A stretch of 53,100 nt of DNA, taken from NCBI GenBank assembly GCA_964058845.1, contig CAXKVR010000177.1, positions 1-53,100 on the forward strand. The letters are read 5' to 3'. Positions 23,424 to 34,100 of the stretch are shown here, piece after piece. The position numbers and the translations under genes were made by a program. Below the pieces are notes generated by a model, which worked only from the letters and a program-made list of their open reading frames with translations, did no database searches and was not told the DNA's origin. This DNA is from Carex sylvatica (Eukaryota > Streptophyta > Magnoliopsida > Poales > Cyperaceae). How positions within the stretch are numbered: position 1 is the first letter of the stretch; each line of letters starts with the position of its first letter.

Positions 23424-23583
23424 ATACCCAAGTAACCCCAGTTTTAGTTTTGATCCGGACCGTCCGATCAGAAATTTGGGCCAATCCAGTCCGTGACGGA
23501 ATGCAGGGGCTCCTTTAATACTCGTGTTAGAGCAGATCGGACGGTCAGGATAAAAAATAAAAAATGGGGTTACTTTAGGGGAT
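23424..23583. mobile_element. Small foldback element in the promoter of the Lys-rich gene
   Basis: The left arm (ACCCAAGTAACCCCAGTTTT, then GACCGTCCGATC) and the inverted right arm (GATCGGACGGTC, then AAAATGGGGTTACTTTAGG) pair over about 45-50 bp. No target duplication was resolved. It starts only about 65 bp upstream of the ATG at 23357, so the core promoter or leader of that gene overlaps it. Confidence 0.65.
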
Positions 23584-23640
23584 CCTAAATAGTTCGGTTG
23601 TTGGGACGTGTCATAGTGATTTTTCAGATAACGGAACCAG

Positions 23641-23804
23641 AATATGGATCCTCTGCATTAACTCAAAATGGTCATCCAAACGATTCTGTTTTGAGGTAAA
23701 ATGCACACTCTTTTAATACTCGTATTAATATGAATCGAACGGTCTAAATTTATTCTACATTAACTTAAATTTTGAGTTAATGTTAATGCAGACAGTACGA
23801 ATTT
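23641..23804. mobile_element. Small foldback element, 'GAATTC-CATCC' family, diverged copy
   Basis: GGATCCTCTGCATTAACTCA on the left pairs with TTTTGAGTTAATG...CAGACAGTACGAATT on the right. The ends match those of the copy at 50862-51078 (CCTCTGCATTAACTCAAAA). There is no coding capacity and no clear target duplication. Confidence 0.6.
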
Positions 23805-24469
23805 AACTAGTATATGAAAACTCTATAAGTATGTATGAAAATAATTATAGAAATGTGTTGTAATAGAATATTTGATTTACTGTGACAGTAACTGTGAGAA
23901 ATTTTAGTTTGAAAATATATTTATAAAACTATATTTTTTTGAAAATTTTGTTATCGATACTTATTTTGTTTGATAACAATTTTGTGATTAATTGTTATTA
24001 ATAATTTGTAATCAATTCAAATGATCTAAAGTTTGATAATTAGCATATAATAAAGATTTAGGAAAATAAATAAATAAAATTGTTTAAGTATAATAAATTA
24101 TAATTTTTTTTTGGTTAAGAATTAGTTTTTAGTATAGTAGCAAAGGCACATTGTCTCTGGTAAGTCACGAGTTCAAAATCCGGATGGAGAAAATAATATG
24201 TTGTAATAACATGGTATAAAATTTGAAAGCTTGATCTCCATATTTTTTATAAAAAAAATATTCTTCTTGGTTAATCATGTAAAATATACAAATGATGTAA
24301 AAACAATTATAAAAAGTATAATTTTTCAATAACTGAATTCATCTGTTATAATTATAAATTTTAATTAAGTAATTGAAAAATATAATAATTTTTACGAGGT
24401 TCAAATGTGAGTATAAATACATATAATGTATTCAACATATTACTAATTGATGGCTCTAAATGAGACTAC
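23805..24469. other. AT-rich intergenic with a possible second SINE-like piece
   Basis: At about 24125-24230 (+), TAGTAGCAAAGGC and, some 35 bases on, GAGTTCAAAATCC resemble Pol III A and B boxes in a tRNA-derived SINE. Ends are not resolved. Nothing else is recognised. Confidence 0.35.
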
Positions 24470-26400
24470 TAACTTTTAGTAAATATATACTTAGTTACTC
24501 TAATGCTACTCTGTCAGATTATAAGTGCATAATTCTATAATGTAGTAGTGTCGGGTGTCAATCCACAGGGATAGATCTTAAGTAGTTTAACAATTTTAGC
24601 ATTAGTCTAGGTTCTTCGAGTTTAATTGAGTAGCGTGTATACTTATAAAATAAAATAATAAAATAAAGGTACATGGTGATTTTACAGTTTACTTTGGCAA
24701 AAGTATAGGTGGAGATATTAATTGCTGCAAATCAAGTTTAGGAAGCCTTTAGGGTTGTAGATGAAATCCTTATAATTATCTCAATACATATTTATGGTAC
24801 TCATGTCTACCCGTATACGGCCTTCTGTCACTGCCACATACTGCCTCGCATACGGTACTGTCACTACCGCATACGGTATAGACCATCCCGTACTATTATT
24901 CTCTACGGATGCCAGGGTTCGATTCTATGCGTATTTGAAAGGTTCTTCGACTCTAAGGTCAACTTGCGGAGACAATTCAGATTATCACAAGATGTAATAT
25001 AATTAAATCACTCACATTAATCTAATTAATTATATTCCCTTAGTCGCTAAGTAATAACCCTAACCCTATTCATTACAGAGGAAGGATCCAATTACACCCT
25101 TTTTTGGTGACACCGAATTACACCTTATGTTTTCAAAGTCCAAACAGTCGATCCAAACCGTTCAACATGATGGATATGTTAAAATGTGCTTGCAGATCAA
25201 ATTTTATATTTTTCTAAAAAAAATTACTATTTATTAAGATGGGTACAAAAATTCAATGGTATGAATATAGCGATTTTGTTAAATACTTAATAAATAGTAA
25301 AAAAAATTCTAAAAAAATATAAAATTTGATATGCAAGCACATTTTAACATATCCATTATGTTGAACGGTTTGGATCGACTGTTTTGAATTTGAAAAGTTT
25401 GAAAATGGAGAGTGTAATTCGATGTCACCAAAAAAGGGTGTAATTGGATCCCTCATCTTCATTACAAGTAATAAATAAATTTTTAATTATAATTCGATAT
25501 GATATCTAATTTATATCCTGCCAAGGGAGCCCACTGGGTTCTAATCTTAGTCTTTGAACCACTGCCAAGTCTCGTTGGCCGAAGTGTTTAAAGTACTTAC
25601 TTGTATCTTCTCTCACACCGAGGTACAATGACTTAACACCTATAGGTATGTGGAGGACATTGGCATATAGTAGACAGAATTATGTATGCAATGACATATT
25701 TCAATAATATTCAAAGAAAGACAACCTAAAATCTAGAACACATCTTCCTTAGATGACATCTTCTTCTTCCGTCTTGGACTTCGAGCGCCTCTTCTTCTCC
25801 AACTCCAGAAATTACATGCAATATTCTACTCTAAACTATGGACTTACACAACTAAAATATGCACACTAATTCCTATTACATGAAGGATTTATATAGTCAT
25901 CCTAAAGGCATGTAGTCATGGAGAACATGGGTGCCAAATATAGCCTCACATGCCAAAATTTGGAGCGCTAAATATAGACTTTCAATCATAGCAAGGCCTG
26001 CCACATTTGTAGATTCGTCCTTCTAGAAGGTTGCTGCTCAACAGCCGAGATTTCATTCAAACTAAACAGTCCACGGATTCAATCTGTGTGCCCGTGCGGT
26101 ACTGGATTTATACCGCATGCAATATAACTTATACCGTATGACACTGTATTTAGCCGAATTTTAGTGAATTTCACCATGTTGCATGTTGTGCACTTCGTGT
26201 GAGGTGTTTGCATACTCTATGTAATGCCCTATTTTGACGCTTCCTTCATAATTGACCTAAATATGACATTTTTATTTTCGGCATAAATTCGCAACTTTCT
26301 CCAAAACCTGCCAAAATAGCCTAAAAATACATTTGCGGTGAATAATTCAAAAAAATTAGTACTTTGCATACGTTTTTTCACCATTTTATGTACTAAAAAA
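24470..26400. mobile_element. Decayed non-coding retrotransposon-like sequence (tentative)
   Basis: GTGTCGGGTGTCAATCCACAGGGAT at about 24547-24571 is a phrase often seen in non-coding parts of plant LTR retroelements. The following 1.8 kb (with repeated 'CGCATACGGTA'-type motifs) has the same non-coding, moderately GC character, unlike the flanks. No LTR pair, primer-binding site or gag/pol ORF was found, so this is a resemblance only. It is interrupted by the Mutator-like MITE at 25078-25457. Confidence 0.3.
25078..25457. mobile_element. Mutator-like foldback MITE, copy A
   Basis: A 380-bp element consisting of two long inverted arms. The left end GAGGAAGGATCCAATTACAC and right end (complement GATGAGGGATCCAATTACAC) share ACCCTTTTTTGGTGACA beyond that. 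A perfect 9-bp direct repeat TTCATTACA flanks it (25069-25077, 25458-25466). A 9-bp duplication is characteristic of Mutator-like elements. The interior (TCCAAACAGTCGATCCAAAC, ACTATTTATTAA) is shared with copies B and C. Confidence 0.9.
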
Positions 26401-26620
26401 TAGTAATTTTCGCTATATAAATTGGTGTAATCACTAATGTAGTCAGCGTATTTTTTTTAAAAAAATTGTTAGGAAAGAGACGGAGCAGGAGATTCTGAAA
26501 AAAAATGGTTTAGTTTAACTTATTTTTTCTGCACATTTGTAGAGAGACGGGAACAAAGGTGGGAATAAATTTCCACTTTCATGCTAGAACTAAAAAGGGC
26601 ATCAAACACCGTGTAGAATT

Positions 26621-27632
26621 AGGGGTATAAACGGTCGGATACGGATCGGACAGTGGTTAAACTGTACTGTTATTCATTATAATTTTTTAATACAGATGAA
26701 TATGGATACAGATATATATTGGATATTAAACGGATATAAATACGGATCATATATTGGACGGATACGAATACATATATAAATATAATTTGAATAGTTAAAA
26801 CTAAATTATTATTGTACATTCTAATAAATAGAGGAGGGTTCAAATGCACCCAAATTTTTGTGCACCCAAATGCACCCTATCTTTTATATCTTTTATCTTC
26901 GTTTTCAAAGTCAAAACAGTCAATCCAAACTGTTAGACGCGATCTATATATTAAGATATACTTGGAGACAAAATTTTATATTTTTTGAATTTTTTTTTAC
27001 TATTTATTAAACCACTTTAAAAATCCCTGATCCAATGGTTCAGAAAATGTAAAATCAGCGATTTTCAAAGTGACTTAATAAATAGTAAAACAATTCCAAA
27101 AAATGTAAAATTTGGTCTCCAAGTACATCTTAATATATAGATCGTATCTAATAGTTCGGATTGACTATTCGGACTTTAAAAATAGAAAAAAAAGATTTGA
27201 AAGATAGAGTGCATTTGGGTGCACAAAATTTTGGGTGCATTTGAACTCTCCTCTAATAAATATTAACATCTAAATATATTTTTTCATTTATAAATTATAT
27301 CTAATATTTTTATAATTAGTTTGTTGGTTACAAAATATATATTGTATTATTAAAACATTAGTCACTAGTTACGTCATAGTATATTGTTCATCATAATATA
27401 TATGTATATGCAATTTAATAAATTATTGGTATGTATATGCAATTTAATAAACTAATTTAAAAACATAGAGTATATTTAATAAATCATTACAGTATTTTTA
27501 TCCGTTATAATTTTTCAGATACAAATACAGATACAAATAATTTTAAATACACATGCGAATCATATAATTTAAATATTTTTTTGGATTCGAATTTGAACAA
27601 AATCGGATAATATCTTATCCGTTTACACTCCT
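26621..27632. mobile_element. Foldback element with 'GGGGTGTAAACGG'-type ends, host of copy B
   Basis: AGGGGTATAAACGGTCGGATA on the left pairs with TATCCGTTTACACTCCT on the right, the ends of a common plant MITE group. Subtracting the nested Mutator-like MITE and its duplicated target leaves about 580 bp. The interior is rich in GGATACGAATAC-like sequence. The target duplication is unclear. Confidence 0.6.
26831..27253. mobile_element. Mutator-like foldback MITE, copy B (nested)
   Basis: A 423-bp foldback. The arms begin GAGGAGGGTTCAAATGCACC and, inverted, GAGGAGAGTTCAAATGCACC, and continue with ...GTGCACCCAAATGCAC. A perfect 9-bp target duplication TAATAAATA is present (26822-26830, 27254-27262). 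The core is related to copies A and C (AAACAGTCAATCCAAACTGT; TACTATTTATTAA). It lies inside the 26621-27632 element. Confidence 0.9.
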
Positions 27633-27803
27633 AATAGATTAATTTTTTATTGAGCCTAAAATCCCACCAATTCTTATCCATTTGAATACGCCCTGAATAT
27701 GTTCTTATACCCAAAAACACTTATTATTTCTGAAATGATCCCTCCAGTTGGGACCTGAATTGCAGTCAGTACACAATAACAACTCTGCAAGCAACTTCCT
27801 GCT

Positions 27804-29397
27804 CGGCCATTTTTATTAATACCCTAAAATTTTTTTTTTTTTAAAACTGCCCCTGCATCTTTCTTTCTTTTTTAAAATTCCCCGAACGCTTGGCCCACGG
27901 GCAACCCAGATCCTCTAGCAGACCTCCCGGCCAGGGGCGGTCCACTAGGAAGTAGACCGCCTGGGGCCCGGGCGGTCCTCTATTTTTTTTTTAGAGATAT
28001 TAATATTTTAATTTAAATAATTTTGTGAAGAAAAAGTTTTCTTGTTTAGAGTGTACGCCAAAAAATAAGATATTTGATTTATTTATGAAGTGGTATCGTA
28101 ACTCTTTATAACTTTGATTTGATTTGTCAATTGGATATCACAAGTCTAAAGATAACACTAATTAAGAACTTGGCCTTGATTTTTAATAATTTATTTTATT
28201 CAAATATACACAAAGAAATATAGTTAAATTGCCTCAATGATATCAATTTTTTTTTTTTTTAGAGTATAATTGGATTATTTGATTACTGTCAACATATACC
28301 ATTTGCTTGGAGATAGGCAAACGAACACAATAAATAGTAAATATATTTTAAAATAATTATATGAATAATTCTTGAATAATCTCTTAGGCCTTTGACTAAA
28401 CAAAATACTGATTGTTGTACGTCTATCATTGAACAAAAACTTAAATTGAATTTTTGAGGCACTAAACGACGTTTTATTGAAATTCTAATGCTTCAGATGC
28501 CCGGAGGTGTTCTCTCGGATGATATTTGGATTCGTCTCGTCCCACCCCCCCTTCCGAAAAGTGGTCATACGCGCAAATTCGAATTTCTTAGCCAAAGTTA
28601 TGACTGTTTAAAGTTTTTTTAAAAGCTAAACTTTGGAAATTCATAACTAACTATAAAAAAATTCAAGTAAATTGAAATGTGTCAATTATGTGTATTTTTG
28701 AATGCTCTACATGTTGGTGTAATCACTTTTATATTTTGGTCTATGTATCAGTCCAGACTGATTGATTTACCGGCAGAGATCAAATTTGATGTTTTTAGTG
28801 CATTGCACTATATCAGTGGCCTTTGCATAGTGCTTGGCTCTTGAGTTTGGACTTGATACTATACCAGAGGTCAGTCTAGGGTGTTTGTGAATGGACAAAG
28901 ATCCAATTTAAGATTTGAACATATTGTAGTAGCTTTAAACTATTGTTTTAGTTTCAGAAATAAAGAGAAGAAGATCAACAAGCTGTCAGAGCTTGAATTT
29001 TTTTGAATCAAGGCCAATTAGTCCTTAATTAGTGTTATCTTTAGACTTGTAATATCCAACTGACAAATCAAATCAAAGTTATAAAGAGTTAGGATATCAC
29101 TTCATAATTATATCAAATGTCTTATTTTTTGGCGTACACTCTAAACAAGAATTTGTTTTTTTCACAAAATTATTTAAATCAAAATATTAATATCTCTAAA
29201 AATATATATATATATATATAGAGGACCGTCCGACCTCCAGGTGGTCTGGTCCCTAGTGGACAGCCCCTGGCCTGGACAGTCTGCTAGAGGATCTGGGCCG
29301 CCCGTGGGTCAGGCGGTCGAGACATTTAAAAAAAAAAACAGAATTCAGGAGCAGTTTTAAAAAAATCATTTTTTTAGGATATTAATAAAATTGGCCG
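27804..29397. mobile_element. Long Mutator-like foldback element, 1594 bp
   Basis: Inverted arms of about 390-400 bp (27804-28190 and 28998-29397) begin CGGCCATTTTTATTAATACC and, inverted, CGGCCAATTTTATTAATATC. A perfect 9-bp target duplication CTTCCTGCT lies at 27795-27803 and 29398-29406. Each arm has a roughly 100-bp GC-rich block (27880-27985; 29222-29315) set in poly(A)/poly(T)-rich DNA; the right arm also has a (TA)n run near 29200-29220. The 800-bp centre has no ORF and no transposase. The ends are related to the element at 51540. Confidence 0.88.
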
Positions 29398-29406
29398 CTT
29401 CCTGCT

Positions 29407-30010
29407 CGAGCATCTGTAAAGCAAATAAAAAATTGATATCTCAGTTACAATTTAGTTGCAAACATAAATAATTTCAATCAACATTTTAAACAACACGCTG
29501 TAGAGTTTTTGAATCATAAAAGCTGTGGTGCTATCGACACTATAGCAGCGCAATATGAACATAGTGTCGTTTTTTCATCCGTTCCGTTATGACGCGATAA
29601 ATGCTATATAAACCTTTGATATCTTCAATTAATCATTCATTTTATAGAATTCTTTAATTAATAAGTTAGTTAGAGCAAATAAGATTTGAATTTATAAAAT
29701 TACATTGATGAAAAAATAAAATTGATCGTAAGTATTGTCACAGTAAAATAAATTAATTGATGAATAATTGTTAAAGCTGCTGTGATAAGATATTTAAATA
29801 CGATGGACCGGATTAGATACGAGATGGGGAGCTAATAATGAATAAATAACGAATCAAATATTAGTTCTTGGTCTGTATTCGATATTAAAGATAACACCTT
29901 TTATAGCAATATTTAAAATACTATACATGAAAATATTAAACAATATTATATATGAAATTGTACATTACATGTGGGCAGGAAAATATACATTAGTTCTTAG
30001 TTTTTTTTAA
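29407..30010. other. AT-rich intergenic, no gene seen
   Basis: No ORF or domain is recognised; only scattered MITE-interior-like phrases such as GAACGAATC/GATACGAGATG near 29810-29860. Confidence 0.5.
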
Positions 30011-30556
30011 TCGAATCTTCTGTCCAGAAAAATTATATTCATTATTGAGTTTAACAAATCTCTAATTAACATATGGTACTCAACTTTCATCTAATTAATA
30101 AATTTTAACAGTATTAATTTTCTCAACTGTAAATCACAACTTTACGTTAATAAAGATAATTTTATTTAATTAATTGATTATGGATGGATTGCACTCATTC
30201 TTTCCTCCGTTTCTTCACCTTCCCTTTCAACATTAATAAAATATACAAATTATGACAGTTTGTCGGGTCGAATGAAAAATATAAATTAATTTGATTAAAT
30301 ATACAATTCTCTTCTATTACATAATTTAATTTGATTAAATAAGCACATTTATCACATTTTTTTATGTACAACGCTTCTTTTATGTTATTTTTTTCTGCTA
30401 TATAATCAATTAATTAAATAAACAGATCTTAACAAAATGTTGTGATTTACAGTTGAGAAAGTTAACACTGTCAAAACTCATTAATTAAATGAAAGATGAA
30501 TGCCATGTGTCAATTAGTCACTAAACTCAATAATGAGCAGGATTTTCCAGATTCGG
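30011..30556. mobile_element. Foldback element upstream of the kleisin gene
   Basis: The left arm (about 30011-30181) and right arm (about 30402-30556) are inverted copies. They share TCATTATTGAGTTTA, TCTCAACTGTAAATCACAAC and TTTAATTAATTGATTAT at matching distances. The centre of about 220 bp is unpaired. The outermost ends drift (CGAATC on both sides) and I could not find a target duplication. No ORF is present. Confidence 0.7.
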
Positions 30557-30834
30557 TTCCATCTTTTTTTTTTCTCATGCACAATTTATGTTTTCTTCAG
30601 TCGAAAAAGTAAATTAGGATTTAGGACTGACTGCCAATAAAAATGGAAATCATCAATTTATTATACTCAATTAAAGAGGCGTCTATTAAAAAAGTAAACA
30701 GTTATTTTTTTAAAAATTATCTCATTTCTTTCCTGTTTTGAGCGTTAAATAAATTCGCTGTTAAAATATAAGCCCGAACTTTGGCTCGTTCCCGCCAAGG
30801 CGGCAAACCAACTTTTTCCCCAAAATTTCTTTTT

Positions 30835-30842
30835 ATTCCCGC
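30835..30842 (+). promoter_or_regulatory. E2F-like site in the kleisin promoter
   Basis: ATTCCCGC fits the plant E2F consensus WTTSSCSS. A second near-match GTTCCCGCC lies at 30789-30797. Both sit 300-360 bp upstream of the start codon in a short GC-rich island that differs from the AT-rich flank. E2F control would fit S-phase expression of a cohesin subunit; that is an inference. Confidence 0.45.
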
Positions 30843-31143
30843 CTCCCCGCTTCCGCTCCCGGCGTCTTATTGAACTTCTCTCCTTCGTTCTCTTTTCTGT
30901 CCGTTCGAACTCTTCAGCTGCAGGAGCAAGAACTGCCGCAAGAGAACGGCTGAAATTGTAGCAACCCCACTAATTTACTCTCATAACTGCCACTGAACCC
31001 ACTGATTCATCTTATAACAGCCCACTGCTGCGCCGCAACTTCCTTAGAAAGGTGACCAAAGGCATCCTTCAAGACGCTCTTTTGTTTCCGCCCTCTCGGA
31101 ACTTCGAACCCTAGCAAAGTGATTACAAAAAGAGGAAACAAAG

Positions 31144-34100
31144 ATGTTCTATTCACCTACTATTCTCGCCAAGAAAAGCCCCATGGGTACGGTCTGGATG
31201 GCTGCTCACCTAGAGAGAAAGATAAAGAAAGCTCAGATCGAGAAGATTAATATCGCTATTTATGCAGGTATTTGAATTTAACCATTTATTTGTTTTTAAA
31301 CTTGTCTGATTCGTTTAATTTTTGCAAGACTGCGGTTTGATTTTGGGACGGACTTATTAGAAAAAACAAAACAAAACTGACGATTAAGTTGTGAAATGAT
31401 AATTAAATAGGCCTAGAAGTAATCTTCCTCTAGGAAATTATATACAAACAAATCAAGAATTGTTTTATTTGTCAAAAACTTGAATAAATCTTGAACAAAG
31501 AATAGTCAAGAATAGATCTTGAAGTTCCTTCCACAATCAATTATCTTTAGCAGGGTTTTATTAAAAAGCTGTGCTAACAACATTTATTTTCCCTTTGTAG
31601 AGAAATTACTTTTCCCAGAAGTGCCAATAGCTCTTAGATTGTCGGCTCATCTGTTGCTGGGGCTGGTGCGGATATTCGCATGGAAAGTGGACTACACATT
31701 TAGTGATTGCAACAGATTGCTCACGGACATAAGAACTGCCATTGTCAACATTAAAATTGATCTCCCAGCTGATGCGAATCGAGCACTGCCCCAATCTGTA
31801 ACCCTGCCGAGCAATTTTCAGCTTGATGGCATTGATTTGGATGACTTGGCAGATGATGCCGAGTAAGAACTTTGATTATCTTTTCTCTTTTTCTGTCATG
31901 TTCTGTTTTTTTTTTGTGTGGAAGAAATAGTGTAATTGCAATTGAGCATAATATGACTCAAAGCTGATTAGATTATTACCAATTTAAAATGAATTGTTAC
32001 ATGACTGAGGATGTAAACCAAAATTTCTATGACAAGCAAAAGCGAATAAAATTACAGTATTTGAATCTTGCCTGAGGCTTCGTTGCACTATCAATGGTTT
32101 TTCCAAACAAAATGGCATTGATTGCAGGACCAGCGAAGCACAATTAATGCCTAATTTACAACATACAAACTGGGTTATATTTTGGCACAATTGGATCTCG
32201 ATTTTTCTTAACAGCCAGAGATTGTTTTTTTGGCATTGTGGATTAGTTCAATGGCTTGAGAATGGTCTCATAATAGTCGGGTGCAGTAGAGGCAGGGTAA
32301 GCGTAATCAAACTGAGAATGCAACAATTGGTCAACCCTGGGCAATTTGCCAAAGAAACAACTATCATCTGGTGGGACAATGAAAATTGTCCTCTTTTAGT
32401 TATTTTGGAGTTAAATATTCCGTGACTTGTATTAAACAATGACATTACCGATTTTTGGCAGCGGGTTAGATGGTCATCAGAAAACCTTTGATCAAATCAC
32501 CACCACAGGTCAGCATCAGATCCTTTCCTTCATGGTTGAATTTTGCAGTTTTTGTCATGAATTCCATACTTTCATCATATTTACATATTAACCTGACTCA
32601 ATGTCAAGCATGAACAAAACAAGAAAGAAAGAAAGGTGTGACTTTATTTACATATAAATCAAATGCTAACAAATATGCAATTTTTTGTTGCAGATTTTAC
32701 TGCAGGTGGAGGAGAAAACTATGTGCGTTTTCTAATCGAGGAGGTATATAATTTGTTCTTTGGCTTAATTCTTGCTGAATTTCTCTGACAATTATTGTTC
32801 ATTCGAACTTAATTATTCAAAATGATTGTTTAAATTGTTACTTCTTTGTTTAACAATACAGAATGATTCACCAAGCCTTTCCAATCATTCCATCGGAGGT
32901 GCTGGACCAATGGATGAGTATGTATTTGCTCTATTCCATTCTAATGTCTTTGTAGTTTTTGGTTTGTATTCCAGTTTTCTTTGTTGCGGTTCAGGGACTA
33001 AGCAGATGAGAAATCAAACTAATATTTTCTGATACAAAATCTCAGTTTAGCCATTGTTTCAACTAATTGTTGTTTTAGTCTGGTTCAGTAGTGGTATCTT
33101 CCTGCAGAAGTTATTCTCACTGACATTTCATTATGTTTGGTTTGTTTTATTTATTTTATTTCTTTTCAATGCATTGCTCAGTTGAGAGTAGATAAGCAGT
33201 AAATAAGAGGATAAGAACCACGACTTAATCATTAACCAAGCAACAATTGCATATCTAAATCTGATATTGTACTGTACTAATTTCTTGGAAATTTTATTTC
33301 TGGGTACAGCATTCTGCCACCCTGCAGTGATCACATGCAGGAACTGATAACAAATGAGAAAAACACAGAAGGTGCTTCAGGACCTACCAATTTAGATGAG
33401 GGAGAAAGTCAATTTCATGATACTTACATGGACAATCAATTTGAACATGCCCCAAATGAGAACCAAGATAATCCCAGTGAGAATCAATCTGATGAATTTC
33501 ATGATATTCTTAGAGGAAGCCAATTCCACATTCCAAATGAAAACCAATGTCAAGATATTCCTAACGAAAATCAATCTGATGCTATTCCCAATGAAAATCA
33601 ATTTCATTATAATATCAGCGAAAACCTAAACCGAGATAGTCCTATTGAACAATTTCGCAGTCTCCATCCCATTCCCCCACTTGTCGGGAACAGCAGCACT
33701 GGTGCAATTTTCCAATTCTCTGCTTCTCCTAATAACGATTGTAATGCTGCCAGAGACAGCTTCACTCCAGTTGAGTTACATCTGGATGCATCTCCGGAGG
33801 ATATTATTCTGGTCAACCAGAATGTTCCTAGGCCCTCTCCTCAGAGGGGCAATGATGTCCCTTCTCCTCTAGGTGCCAATATTCAACAAGGTGTGTATTA
33901 CTTTTTATCCAAGTCAGTGCCATAAAGTTGATAAAAATAATTTACTTATAATCTTGTATAAAATTTGAAGTTTTTAATTGTATCTCACAGATGCGGTGGA
34001 GTTTGCAATTGCACCATCTCCACCCCCTGTCAGAGAGAAGAGAAAGAGAAAAAAGATGCAATTTTATTTTGACAGGCCCCCACTTGTCTTATCTAACAAG

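Noticed and set aside
33392..33872. Alternative ORFs overlapping kleisin exon 6
   Set aside because: They are out of frame with the spliced gene; the repeats in exon 6 make shadow frames look open.
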